A stretch of 64,000 nucleotides of DNA. Source: Bacteroides sp. GTDB lineage: Bacteria; Bacteroidota; Bacteroidia; Bacteroidales; Bacteroidaceae. The translations under genes and the position numbers were made by a program. Location: contig JAJQAY010000042.1 of assembly GCA_021203515.1 (NCBI GenBank), positions 1 through 64,000 on the forward strand, read 5' to 3'. The stretch's first letter is position 1; each line of letters begins with the position of its first letter. This document shows positions 1 through 8,068 of the stretch, in pieces. A model generated the notes under the pieces. That model was not told the origin of the DNA. It searched no databases and saw nothing but the letters and a program-made list of their open reading frames with translations.

Positions 1-56
1 GAAGTATTAGGTATTAAGTATTAAATATAAATCATTAATATAAAATTCTATCTTAC

Positions 57-1190
57 ATGAGAACGAAGAACTATTTATGGGCGGTGCTTACGATGGCAAC
101 CCTTTCACTATCTGCATGCAGCAGTGATGAAAACGAAGAACCCAAACCGCAAGGACAGGCTAAACTGGAACTGACACTGAAAGGGACGGCCATGACAAGG
201 GCAACAGGAACATTGCCCACTACCAGCAATGAGGATAAAATCAACCGCATAACGGTAGCGATATTCAACGGTGATGCCGACAAGACGGTGAACGTGATAC
301 AGGAATTCGAGATTACCAATATCAATGATGCCGTAACTGTGAGCTGTACCCAAGGAACGGGATGCACCGGAGTTGTAGTGGCAAACGCTCCGGAAGGTCA
401 TTTTGCGGGCATAATGAAGAAAGACGATTTCGTGAAAAAGACAGTGCTTCTGTCTCAGACACAAGGCAACGTGACAGCAGACGTACAGGATGCGAATAAC
501 CTGCCCATGTCGGGGGATATTAAAGTAAGTACCCAAACCAGTTTCGATATAGGCTCCACTACAGTCACCGCTTCTGCGGAAGTGAGCCGCCTTGTGGCAA
601 GGGTAGCGATAACCAGTATCAAGACGGCGTTCGACCCTAACGGGCAGTATAAAGACGCCACTTTCAAGATAAAGAAGATTTTCCTGCACAATGCGACTTC
701 CACTTCTACGGTAGGGACAGAGGTTCCGACTACAGCCCTTCCCATTTCCGGAAAGGAAGATGCCAGTAACAAGTACTTGCAGCATACACTTTCGAATGTA
801 GCTGTCACAGGCTCGGCATATACTACTCCTTACTGGTTCTACACCTTTGCCACCGGAGCAAACAGTGCAAAGCCTACCAAACTTGTAATTTTCGGTTCAT
901 TCGATGCGGACGGTACAGGAACGGCAGCGACAGATGTATATTATCCCGTGGTAATAAACAAGCTACAGACAGGAACCATCATTAATGACGGAACGAACGA
1001 CGTCACTACCGCCGGAAGCGGCAAAGGCGATATGACTATAGCCCGAAATACGCGTTATAACATTACGGCGACTATCAAGGGCAAGGGCGTGGCCAATCCC
1101 GACAGCGACATCAACCATGCCATAATCAGCCTGAGCGTCACTGTAGCCGATTGGACATTGAATATCAGTCAGGACGTCACATTTAATTAA
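57..1190 (+). CDS. Fimbrillin-type (Mfa1/FimA-like) pilus subunit lipoprotein
   Basis: This intact 377-aa protein looks like a type V pilus structural subunit. It has an N-terminal signal with a lipobox ending at about Cys21 (LSLSAC), followed by an acidic linker. The body is Ser/Thr-rich beta-sandwich sequence, and the end has the fimbrillin signature NTRYNITATIKG followed by a strand ending DVTFN, in the position of a donor strand. In this family the lipidated precursor is exported, cut by an Arg/Lys gingipain-like protease and polymerised on the outer membrane. It is first in a cluster with an Mfa2-like gene 6 bp downstream and a large tip-like gene. The family assignment rests on motifs and context. 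A minor or accessory fimbrillin rather than the main shaft subunit is possible. Confidence 0.8.
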   Translation: MRTKNYLWAVLTMATLSLSACSSDENEEPKPQGQAKLELTLKGTAMTRATGTLPTTSNEDKINRITVAIFNGDADKTVNVIQEFEITNINDAVTVSCTQGTGCTGVVVANAPEGHFAGIMKKDDFVKKTVLLSQTQGNVTADVQDANNLPMSGDIKVSTQTSFDIGSTTVTASAEVSRLVARVAITSIKTAFDPNGQYKDATFKIKKIFLHNATSTSTVGTEVPTTALPISGKEDASNKYLQHTLSNVAVTGSAYTTPYWFYTFATGANSAKPTKLVIFGSFDADGTGTAATDVYYPVVINKLQTGTIINDGTNDVTTAGSGKGDMTIARNTRYNITATIKGKGVANPDSDINHAIISLSVTVADWTLNISQDVTFN

Positions 1191-1196
1191 GCGGGT

Positions 1197-2135
1197 ATGC
1201 TTCCTTTGATACTCACCGACACCCTCGTAGCAACTGCCCGAAAGGCAGTGTTCTGCACGCTTCTCTTCCTGCTGCCCGCCTCGTGCGTGCGGGAGGACGT
1301 GGACGGGTGTGTGTAGTATGCATTGGACGTGCGCGTGGTAGACAGCGAAGGCAACGACCTCACCGCAAGCGGCATATTGGAGAAGGCGGACGTGTACCTG
1401 TTCAACCCAAAAGGATTTGTACGCATGGTTCCCGCAGGTGCATCTTCCGCCTTCCTTTTCGGTGACGACAGGGACGAGAGGCTGACACTCGTGGCATGGG
1501 GCAACGTGAAGGAAGACACGCTCGTCACCACGGAGGTGGCGCCCGGCACTTCCCTTGAAGATGCCCGGCTGTTGCTGCGCCGTCATGCCGAAGGAACACA
1601 CATCCCGGTGACCGACCTGTTCTACTGCCGCAAGGAGTTGAACGGTGCGGATATGGAAGACACCGGAGATGCCCCGCAGACACGTGGCGGCATGAGGGAA
1701 GACGGGGTGACGCTGGTAATGGAACGGATGGCGGCGGGCGTGAGCGTGCATATGATAGGTTTTACCACAAAATATCCCGAAGGGGGAAGCGCCTGCCACC
1801 TCGTGGTACGCGGCGCGGGAACGGAAATGGACTTCACGGGCAAGGCCGTGGGAGACGAGGCGGGATACAGGCCAGTGTCCTATGCCGACGAGGCGGGAGA
1901 CATTCATACAGAACCTTTTCATGTGTTCCCCACCTGTGGGGAACAGCATATTGCGGTAGACATCTATCGTCGTGGGGAGAAACTGTGTACCGTTACTCAG
2001 AACAGCAAGTTCGAACCTATATGCACGCCTGCGGGCAAGTATACGGGTATTCTGCTGGATTTCAGACATACCACGTTGCGGGTGTCGGTGACGGTGCTGT
2101 CTTGGGGAGAAGTTTTACAGGATACGGAAATATAA
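1197..2135 (+). pseudogene. Mfa2/FimB-like fimbrial anchor lipoprotein, interrupted by one TAG
   Basis: The ORF track starts this gene at 1323. The same frame extends back to an ATG at 1197 and then supplies a lipoprotein signal (LLFLLPASC, Cys about 30) and the typical Mfa2 opening CVREDVDGC. A single TAG at 1314-1316 interrupts it where Gln is the likely residue (CAG to TAG). The rest reads about 270 aa: DVRVVDSEGND, a Trp-Gly-Asn loop (AWGNV), and the C-terminal RVSVTVLSWGE that is common in FimB/Mfa2 (PF08842) proteins. These proteins anchor and terminate the pilus at the outer membrane. It sits between the fimbrillin and the tip gene and is probably cotranscribed. The stop is either a point mutation or a base-call error; I favour error because of the pattern across the window. 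Confidence 0.72.
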
Positions 2136-2155
2136 AGAATGGCAAGTGAAGTGAT

Positions 2156-4568
2156 ATGATAAAACTGTTTGAACATCCGGTGCACAGGGAGATAGATGAG
2201 CCTGTACCTTTCTGTTGGAAGGTACTCATTGCGGCTATAATGGCGTTTGCCTTGTTGGTGATGATAGGGGTATGCGTGTCCTGCCAAGAGGAAAGTGCGG
2301 GTAATGGAGAAGAAGGCGGGCAGCCTGCCACCATACAGCTACAGGTGAAGGGTGAGGAACAGGCGGACATGACCACGAGGGCAGTCAATGAAACGGTCAT
2401 CAATGACATGCATGTACTCATATATGACAGTTCCGGGGAACTTATCGGGCAAAAGTATCAAAGCGGCAATACTACCATAACGGTGGATACCCGGAGTGCT
2501 GCCAACTGCACCGTCTATGTCATAGCCAACACGGCGGATGCCGAGCTGTTCAAGGGCTACGACTATCACTCGGAGAGTGCATTGAAAGAAAAGGTGCGTA
2601 CCAACAAAGCCCTGATACTGAGCACTGCAAGCAACCTGCCCATGTCGGGAAGCAAGAAGAATGCCACAATCAGGGCGGGGCAAATTCATTGGGGACACTG
2701 CCGGTGGCACGCATGGCGGCAAAGCTGGTATTCAATATCGGCATAAAGGAAGGCAGCGGGATAATCATCGACAGGTATATCGTGTGCAATGTTCCGATGC
2801 GGACTTACTACATCGCCCGTCCGTTGAGTACGGAAGCGGAGCTCGTGGACAAGGAAACGGAAACCGCCGATAACGCGGCAGTTCCGGCTACAGCATCGCA
2901 CTGGGGAAACAGTGCCACCGTCAAACTTGATGCAGGCACGACCTCTGCCAGAAATATCATTTTCTACATGTACGAGAACAGGCGGGGAGTAAAGAATAGC
3001 ATCACCGAACAAAAGAATAAGAGCAGGACTGTTGCACCAACGCGTGCCACCTACTTGTATGTCGGCGGGACGGTGAACGGAGTAGAGGTAATATGGAGAA
3101 TATTTCTGGGAGCGAACAACACAAGCAATTTCAATATCAAGCGGAATTGTTCATATACATACAACATCACGCTGAACGATGCGGTGACAGCAGATACGAG
3201 AGTGGATATAGACTTTGCGAATACGATAAACCTGAACGAGGCGGGCACTGCCAACTGCTATCTTGCGTCGAAAACTTGTGCATGGCATAAATTTAAGGCG
3301 ACAGTGAGAGGAAACGGTACAAAAACTTTCGCTGAGATTTCTCCAACGGGAAGTGAACTGCCTGCCAATGCCGCTATATCGCCTGCCAGTGCGGAACTTG
3401 TCTGGGAAACCGGGAAGCACAACGGTATCATACAGCACGTATCACTTACAGATGACGGATATGTGCTTTTCAAGACAGGAGATATGGATGAAGGCAATGC
3501 CGTGATTGCGGTAAAAGATGGAAGTGGCAAGGTGCTGTGGAGTTGGCATATCTGGAAAACATCGTTTGATTTGGCAGGATTGAACGCCAATCATGTACAG
3601 ACCTATGTTACAAGGCCAAGAAATGTGGGTGAACACTATGTACCGACTGCACGTTCTTTAGCAATGATGGATCGAGATTTTGGTGCGGCGAGTAATGTGC
3701 CTTCTCAAGATGATAAAGTGGCGCAACTTATGGCCTATATTATCAATTTGGTCGTAAAGATCCGTTTCCTACTGCTAAAAGATGGGAATACATAGGAACC
3801 AGCGGTTCAGAAATAGAGGATGTCTTTTTGAAAGATAAAACAACACCGCTTACCACCCTACAATTACAATCTTCTCCATATCAAATAACAGCTTCCAATC
3901 AAAGTGTTGCTAAATGTATAACAACTGCTATTGAGAACCCATTGACATTTATACTTTGCAATAGTAGTGATGGTAGTTCAAATAATTGGATTTATGGAGC
4001 TGTGCCCCAATCCGCAGCTTGGAAAGCATCCAATAAACTATGGGGCAGTGACTTTAATAATACAGCGACAAGTCAAGCTTATGATGTTAAATTTATTGGG
4101 AAAACTATTTATGACCCTTGTCCGCATGGCTGGTGTGCTCCTCCTCATGATACATGGACAAACTTTGTACTTTTCTCCAGTGGGTATAATGTAGATGGTC
4201 GGTATCCTAGCGTAGGTGGAGTATATCAAAATACGTATGCAAAAGATTATTTTAATACTGTAGCGGAAGATAAATATGTGTATTCTTCAAACATGACAGA
4301 GGCTCCTATTTTTGGGCATCGTTTTTATATCAACGGCAGTTCGGGAACTACAGCTTTTTATCCGGTAAGCGGCTATAGGGATAATTTAACCGGAGTTATA
4401 TTTTATATTGCTAAAGCTTATTTGGGCTGGTCGTCTACTTCATACCTTCCTAATAGCGTGCGAAGTATTTATTTTGGATCCGGGGTATATTGGGTGTATG
4501 CGGAGGGAAATCACGGTCGTTCTGTCGGAATGTCTGTACGCTGTGTCAAAGAAGCATCTGTAAGGTAG
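2156..4568 (+). pseudogene. Large fimbrial tip-like protein (DUF4906-like plus FISUMP-like C-terminus), two frameshifts
   Basis: Three overlapping frames (2156-2746, 2689-3795, 3828-4568) join into one product of about 800 aa. The N-terminus has a long hydrophobic segment ending in a lipobox near Cys43 (GVCVSC). The middle resembles Mfa-like/DUF4906 fimbrial proteins (LPMSG, NIIFYMYENRRG). The C-terminus has FISUMP features: DPCPHGW, a Gly/Tyr-rich core, and a final SVGMSVRCVKE. Break 1 is near 2680 (CAAATTC, likely one A short). Break 2 is near 3745 (TATATTATC, likely one T short). FISUMP-type C-termini are known on pilus tip or adhesin proteins of Bacteroidales, so it probably caps the pilus built by the two upstream genes. 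A hairpin follows at 4754. The domain names are from pattern recognition only. Confidence 0.68.
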
Positions 4569-4647
4569 CTCCTCTTGCATACTACAGGTTGTATAGTTTT
4601 ATATTGCTAATTGTATTACGAATTATATTTCTAAACATAAAGAAATA

Positions 4648-4693
4648 CCGGTGGCAAGAGGATGCTTTCTTCTTCCTCTGGCACAGCCACCGG
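4648..4693. repeat. Nested inverted repeat (hairpin)
   Basis: The outer arms CCGGTGGC (4648-4655) and GCCACCGG (4686-4693) are perfect complements. An inner pair, AGAGGA (4657-4662) and TCCTCT (4674-4679), is nested inside. No U-tract follows, so it is not a textbook terminator. It may be an extragenic repeat, a processing site or part of an end of a mobile segment. Confidence 0.55.
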
Positions 4694-4753
4694 TTGACTG
4701 AGCATCGCGACGAGGATGTGACATCACTGTCCGATGCGTTTTTGTTTGTTTGC

Positions 4754-4787
4754 GAGCCTTTTATCCCAAGCGAGGGATAAGAGGCTC
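4754..4787. terminator. Hairpin downstream of the first pilus operon, likely terminator
   Basis: The arms GAGCCTTTTATCCC (4754-4767) and GGGATAAGAGGCTC (4774-4787) pair over 14 positions with a single G-U. The loop is 6 nt and an A/T-rich stretch follows (TCTCGTTAAATAAAAAA). It lies about 190 bp after the tip gene stop. The right arm is part of the 21-bp sequence that recurs at 5562. Confidence 0.5.
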
Positions 4788-5582
4788 TCTCGTTAAATAA
4801 AAAAGTCTGAGGAATAATTGCCATTACAGCATAAATGGTTACTTTTGTGTCATATAGAATAAAGGAGAAAGCCCAAGAATAGAAGCCTGTTAAGGATAAA
4901 AAGATAATAAAAAAATAAGATGACAAAGATAAATGTACAGCAAACGAGTATTACCATATTGCAGGTAAATGAGAAAGATTACATTTCATTGACCGATATA
5001 GCCCGCCATAAGAGTGATGACCCCACCACTGTGATAGGAAATTGGATGAGAAACCGCAATACAATTGAGTATCTGGGCATTTGGGAAACCTTATACAATC
5101 CAGGATTTAAACCCCTCGAATTCGAGGGGTTTAGAAGGGAAGCCGGCTTGAACGCTTTTACTCTTTCTCCTCAAAAGTGGATAAACACTACCGATGCAAT
5201 AGGTATAGTATCCCGTTCGGGACGTTATGGCGGTACATTTGCCCACAAAGATATTGCATTCAAATTTGCCAGTTGGATATCTGTTGAATTTGAACTATAT
5301 CTTGTCAAGGAGTTCCAACGCCTCAAAGAACAGGAACAAGCGCAACTGGGTTGGAGCGCCAAGCGGGAATTGTCGAAGATAAACTATCGCATACACACCG
5401 ATGCTATAAAACAAAACCTTATTCCGGCGGAAGTTATCCCGCAACAGGCCTCACGCATCTATGCCAGCGAAGCCGATGTACTAAATGTGGCTATGTTCGG
5501 TGTCACCGCCCTCGAATGGCGCGATGCACACCCTGGCCTGAAAGGGAATGTGCGCGACTATGCGAGGGATAAGAGGCTCTCT
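4770..5582. repeat. Pair of 21-bp direct repeats around the KilA-N gene (4770-4790 and 5562-5582)
   Basis: The sequence GCGAGGGATAAGAGGCTCTC(T) occurs identically at 4770-4790 and 5562-5582. Copy 1 forms the right arm of a hairpin before the KilA-N gene. Copy 2 encodes the last residues of the KilA-N protein (ARDKRLS) and lacks the left hairpin arm. The layout suggests that recombination or deletion at this repeat trimmed the 3' end of the gene and fused it to downstream sequence. Confidence 0.7.
4817..4847 (+). promoter_or_regulatory. Bacteroides-type promoter for the KilA-N gene
   Basis: A -7 box TACTTTTG (4840-4847) matches TAnnTTTG. An upstream TTG (4818-4820) sits about 19 nt before it, as expected for the Bacteroides -33 element. 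It is about 70 bp upstream of the KilA-N start. Confidence 0.5.
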
Positions 5583-5588
5583 TTGTAA
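4920..5588 (+). CDS. KilA-N domain DNA-binding protein, C-terminally truncated
   Basis: This 222-aa protein resembles the KilA-N family of phage and accessory-region DNA-binding proteins. The N-terminal part (about 10-130) has the KilA-N pattern: EKDYISLTDIARHK, then GNWMRNRNTIEYLGIWE, then TFAHKDIAFKFASWISVEFELYL split over the core. A predicted helical segment (LVKEFQRLKEQEQ) follows. Homologues I recall are about 260-290 aa and continue after the GNVRDYA-like motif. Here the protein stops 8 residues after DYA, inside the second copy of the 21-bp repeat. The C-terminal domain therefore appears to have been lost by recombination. Its own promoter suggests expression as a single gene. The target and regulatory role are unknown. 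The truncation is inferred from family length and the repeat. Confidence 0.75.
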   Translation: MTKINVQQTSITILQVNEKDYISLTDIARHKSDDPTTVIGNWMRNRNTIEYLGIWETLYNPGFKPLEFEGFRREAGLNAFTLSPQKWINTTDAIGIVSRSGRYGGTFAHKDIAFKFASWISVEFELYLVKEFQRLKEQEQAQLGWSAKRELSKINYRIHTDAIKQNLIPAEVIPQQASRIYASEADVLNVAMFGVTALEWRDAHPGLKGNVRDYARDKRLSL

Positions 5589-5665
5589 TTTGATAACGCA
5601 TTTTTATCATCTTATCAGATGACAAATAAAAATAAAAGCTTATATTTACAGAAATATCGTGAGTA

Positions 5666-5812
5666 ATGAAAAAGTATACAAAAGAAGAAGCTATAAAAGC
5701 GGTAAAAAGAATGATTGCCGAAAAGAAAGAGGTCATCAGATGGATGAACTCTAATGAGTCGTATACTGATTTGAAAAACAAAGGTATCACTTTAGGAAAA
5801 ATAGGTGACTGA
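5666..5812 (+). CDS. Small 48-aa basic protein, first gene of a two-gene cassette
   Basis: This frame is too short for the supplied track. ATG at 5666 opens a 48-residue protein beginning MKKYTKEEAIKAVKRMIAEK and ending GITLGKIGD. It is highly charged and probably helical. Its stop (5810-5812) is 2 bp before the ATG of the DUF6169-like gene at 5815, so the two are almost certainly translationally coupled. I do not recognise a characterised family. The small-basic-protein plus larger-partner layout resembles a toxin-antitoxin pair, but nothing in the sequence proves that. Confidence 0.6.
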   Translation: MKKYTKEEAIKAVKRMIAEKKEVIRWMNSNESYTDLKNKGITLGKIGD

Positions 5813-5814
5813 TA

Positions 5815-6325
5815 ATGGCAGAAGAACCGGATCGTGCGATAGTATCCTTGAATGCTATAAATCAGAAAGCTCCCTATCATGTTCTGTTTAAGGAAAGTCA
5901 GCCTAATGTACTGCAATTTATAACCGACAAGGGGTTAATTTACAATATAACTTTCGTCGTAGACCGGACGTTAGTATTATCCAATATTTTTCAGCTTGTC
6001 ATAGAAGAGGCGCTTCAAATGCATGCTTCCCATGATCCTAAAATAGAACAGACAATAATAGCCATAGTAGAAGATTTCTTTTCGGATAAAGAAAGAGTAC
6101 TTTCTTTTGTCTGTGATACTAAGGGAGCGCATGAAGTTGCTCGAAACTTATTGTTTCATAAGTGGTTCACTAAATATAATAAAAAAGAATTACTGAAAAA
6201 TAGATGGTGTCGTACATGCTGATGAAACAACTTTTTATTCCTCAATTATTTGTAGACAAAGAAATCCCAATCTTGAAATCATCAAGTCTACCTATATGGA
6301 CTTGATAGATGAGTTGCAGAAATAG
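5815..6325 (+). pseudogene. DUF6169-like protein, one frameshift near 6200
   Basis: The reading frame from 5815 gives 135 aa and stops early at 6222. Just before that, an A-run (CTGAAAAATAG) appears one base too long. In the adjusted frame the protein continues KIDGVVHADETTFYSS to DLIDELQK and stops at 6323-6325, giving about 169 aa. The pattern VLQFITDKGLIYNITFV, a central IIAIVEDFF segment and a late LLFHKWF is what I remember of the Bacteroidetes family DUF6169, whose function is unknown. It is coupled to the 48-aa gene upstream and convergent with the MNT nucleotidyltransferase downstream. There is no signal peptide or membrane segment, so it should be cytoplasmic. Family assignment is moderate; the reconstructed C-terminus is well supported by its reading sense. 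Confidence 0.6.
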
Positions 6326-6360
6326 GTAATTCTTAGCCTTACTTGTTGAAAGAAGGCAAT

Positions 6361-6675
6361 TCATAATACAATGCCTTCGTTTACTATATTTACATAAAAC
6401 GGTGTTTTGAACGGACGGTTTTCCCAAAGCTTTTTCAGCATGACAATCGGACTGATAGAAATGCCTGTCTTTAATTCTAATTCATAAAGAGGAAGAGTTA
6501 TAGCTTCTTCCTGTGTTAATGTCAATTTCTCGCCATCAACCAGAATTAGCAGGTCTATATCGCTGTCCGGACGAGCGTCTCCACGAGCTTCCGAACCAAA
6601 CAGAATGGTCTTTGCCGTAGGAGCTATATTCTGTATAGTCTTCCTGATTTGTTCAACAATCTCTATCCGTCTCAT
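6361..6675 (-). CDS. MNT-type minimal nucleotidyltransferase without HEPN partner
   Basis: I place the start at 6675 (MRRIEIVEQIRK) rather than 6732, because the upstream extension is hydrophobic and not conserved in this family. The resulting 104-aa protein has the polymerase-beta superfamily motif GSEARGDARPDSDIDLLI, with the GS pair and the two catalytic aspartates (SDIDL) intact. MNT proteins usually act as antitoxins that AMPylate HEPN RNase toxins. Normally a HEPN gene sits directly downstream. Here the downstream space is filled by the convergent DUF6169-like gene 36 bp away, so the gene is an orphan. It may act alone, regulate a distant partner or be a relic. Confidence 0.82.
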   Translation of the reverse strand: MRRIEIVEQIRKTIQNIAPTAKTILFGSEARGDARPDSDIDLLILVDGEKLTLTQEEAITLPLYELELKTGISISPIVMLKKLWENRPFKTPFYVNIVNEGIVL

Positions 6676-6995
6676 AGCTAAAAAAATGAGTATATAGAAC
6701 GAAGATACAACATTATCTCTAATAAGCAACATTCTCTGCTTTTCTTTCCGGGTTCATCACTCTGCTTCTTCCTCTTTCCCGGCCTTCTTTCCTGTTTTCT
6801 TCCCTTTTCTTCTCTTAAATAGTGTTACTGAATACCTGATACCTTGTTGTAGTATGTTTTGGAAGGGATACTCAAGGTTTTCATCCCCTTTTGGAAATGT
6901 TCTTTTGGTTGCCGCCGAAGTTGCCGCATCTTTGCAGCGTTAACGTTGACAAAGAGATTTAAAAACGAAAGTAGTAACTAAAAAACATTTGAATT
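6676..6995. other. Intergenic region with a long pyrimidine tract and the HU gene promoter
   Basis: About 85 bases (6733-6817) are strikingly pyrimidine-rich on the plus strand. The minus strand there opens a Lys/Glu-rich frame that ends in EEEAE, but it has no convincing start codon, so I do not call a gene. The right half contains a clear promoter (6904-6934) for the HU-like gene. Confidence 0.5.
6904..6934 (+). promoter_or_regulatory. Bacteroides-type promoter for the HU-like gene
   Basis: A -33 TTTG (6904-6907) and a -7 CATCTTTG (6927-6934) are separated by 19 nt. Only the first base departs from the TAnnTTTG consensus. The leader to the start codon at 6996 is about 55 nt. Confidence 0.55.
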
Positions 6996-7509
6996 ATGAC
7001 AATCTTGTTTAGAAAGTATCAACGCTTATCCAATCTGATGGATAAGAAATCTGCAAAGAAAGTTTATCCGGTTATCCTGTATGCGTATGGCAAAGGCTGC
7101 GACACTGACCGAAGTTGCCAAAACAATCAGTGAAAACTCCGGTGTGAGTGAGGGTGAGACGATAAGTGTCCTCAAAGACTACCGTACCTTATTGAAGAAA
7201 ATTCTGCTTTCGGGACGTGCCGTCAACGTGGACGGCTTGGGATACTTCTACCTCGCCGCCCAGAGCAAAGGCAGGGATAAAGCAGAGGAGTTTACCGCCA
7301 ATGACATTACGGGCTTGCGCATCTGCTTCCGTGCCAACAAGGATATATGCATTGTTGCCGCAGGCTCTACACGCTCCGATGGTCTGAACTTTAAGGATGT
7401 AGACCGCATAAAGGGCGGAGAATTTGCCGGAGAAGGCGGAGAGGACGGAAACGGTGGAAGCGGTGAAGGCGGCAAAGATGAAGACCAAGAGGAAAATCCG
7501 CTCGGATAA
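6996..7509 (+). pseudogene. HU-family DNA-binding protein with acidic Gly-rich tail, one frameshift
   Basis: The ORF track starts at 7081, but the family's N-terminus lies upstream. ATG at 6996 reads MTILFRKYQRLSNL then KKVYPVILYA, and the frame is lost near 7090 at AAAGGCTGCG (probably one G too many). After correction the HU fold follows: ATLTEVAKTISENSG, VSVLKDY-like helices, and VDGLGYFYLAA as the beta-arm region. The last 35 residues are almost all Gly, Glu and Asp and end ENPLG. Bacteroides HU-like proteins of this kind sit with a tiny 'smalltalk' gene and often an amidase. The tiny gene is present 57 bp downstream and the amidase is absent. It is likely nucleoid-associated and linked to accessory elements rather than a housekeeping HU. 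Confidence 0.72.
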
Positions 7510-7566
7510 AGCACCCGGAACAGATGAACGGTAATCTTCTATACAAACCGAAGGGAGGTGTGAGAC

Positions 7567-7662
7567 ATGAAGAAAACAATCTGGACTAAAATCCTGAAAG
7601 TGCTGATAGCAGCAGCAACCGCCATAGTGGGCGTCTTGGGAGGCACGAATGTGCTGAAGTAA
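7567..7662 (+). CDS. Smalltalk-type 31-aa peptide
   Basis: This 31-residue frame is too short for the track. It starts MKKTIWTKILKVL and continues with a hydrophobic Ala/Val/Gly-rich stretch to GGTNVLK. The composition, length and position just after an HU-like gene match the small Bacteroides proteins annotated as 'smalltalk protein', whose role is unknown. A purine-rich stretch (GGGAGG) lies about 10 bases upstream. It could be a single membrane-spanning helix. The amidase gene that often follows in other genomes is not seen here. Confidence 0.7.
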   Translation: MKKTIWTKILKVLIAAATAIVGVLGGTNVLK

Positions 7663-8068
7663 AGGGATTTAGTAGTATTTAAGGTATGCAAGCCTCTTTC
7701 CTTGTAATAAGGAAGGATGCTTCTTCTGTTCATGCAGAATTACCTTTTTCGTACATTTGAAAGTATGGTCTTGCGCAGCTACCGGCCTGCTTTGACAAAC
7801 GCTTTTATCCCGTCTTATTTTCCTATAACTATTGTAATATCGTACATAGAGGCATGGGTATTTTCTCGCCTGTATTATTAAATAATATTAAGAAAGTCCT
7901 CGCCTTATTATGTTTATTTTTTTCTTGCATCAATAAATGACTGTTTATTTGAAGTTTATTAGACTTTTTGCATAAAACTTTTGTCAGAAGTTTTGTTCTT
8001 AATGGCATGACACTTTCGGGCTATTAAAAATTTCATATATGGTTAACTTAAGATTGCATAATGTAAAG
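7663..8068. other. AT-rich intergenic region before the second pilus operon
   Basis: No gene is visible in about 400 bases. It has one hairpin near its left end (7695-7717) and is otherwise A/T-rich leader sequence for the DUF3575 gene. I could not pick out a -33/-7 pair with confidence. Confidence 0.5.
7695..7717. terminator. Hairpin after the smalltalk gene, possible terminator
   Basis: TCTTTCCTT (7695-7703) pairs with AAGGAAGGA (7709-7717) around a 5-nt loop, with one G-U. There is no clean T-run after it, so termination is plausible but not certain. Confidence 0.4.

Larger units (their letters stand above)
4569..4919. other. Intergenic region with two strong hairpins and the promoter of the KilA-N gene
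   Basis: No gene is visible. The 96-aa plus-strand ORF reaching into this stretch is a shadow of the tip gene end. The region holds a nested hairpin (4648-4693), a second hairpin (4754-4787), the first copy of a 21-bp direct repeat (4770-4790) and a Bacteroides-type promoter (4817-4847). It is the junction between the first pilus cluster and the accessory genes that follow. Confidence 0.6.

Noticed and set aside
1-24. Three tandem GTATTAR heptamers at the window start
   Set aside because: Short, AT-rich and at the edge of the window; too little context to assign meaning.
963-2069. 368-aa minus-strand ORF opposite the first pilus genes
   Set aside because: The plus strand carries clear lipoprotein and Mfa2 features there, so this is a shadow.
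4490-4780. 96-aa plus-strand ORF
   Set aside because: It starts inside the tip gene in another frame and runs through two hairpins. It has no recognisable domain.
6242-6427. HEPN partner of the MNT gene
   Set aside because: The 61-aa frame has no HEPN motif and lies over the convergent DUF6169-like gene.
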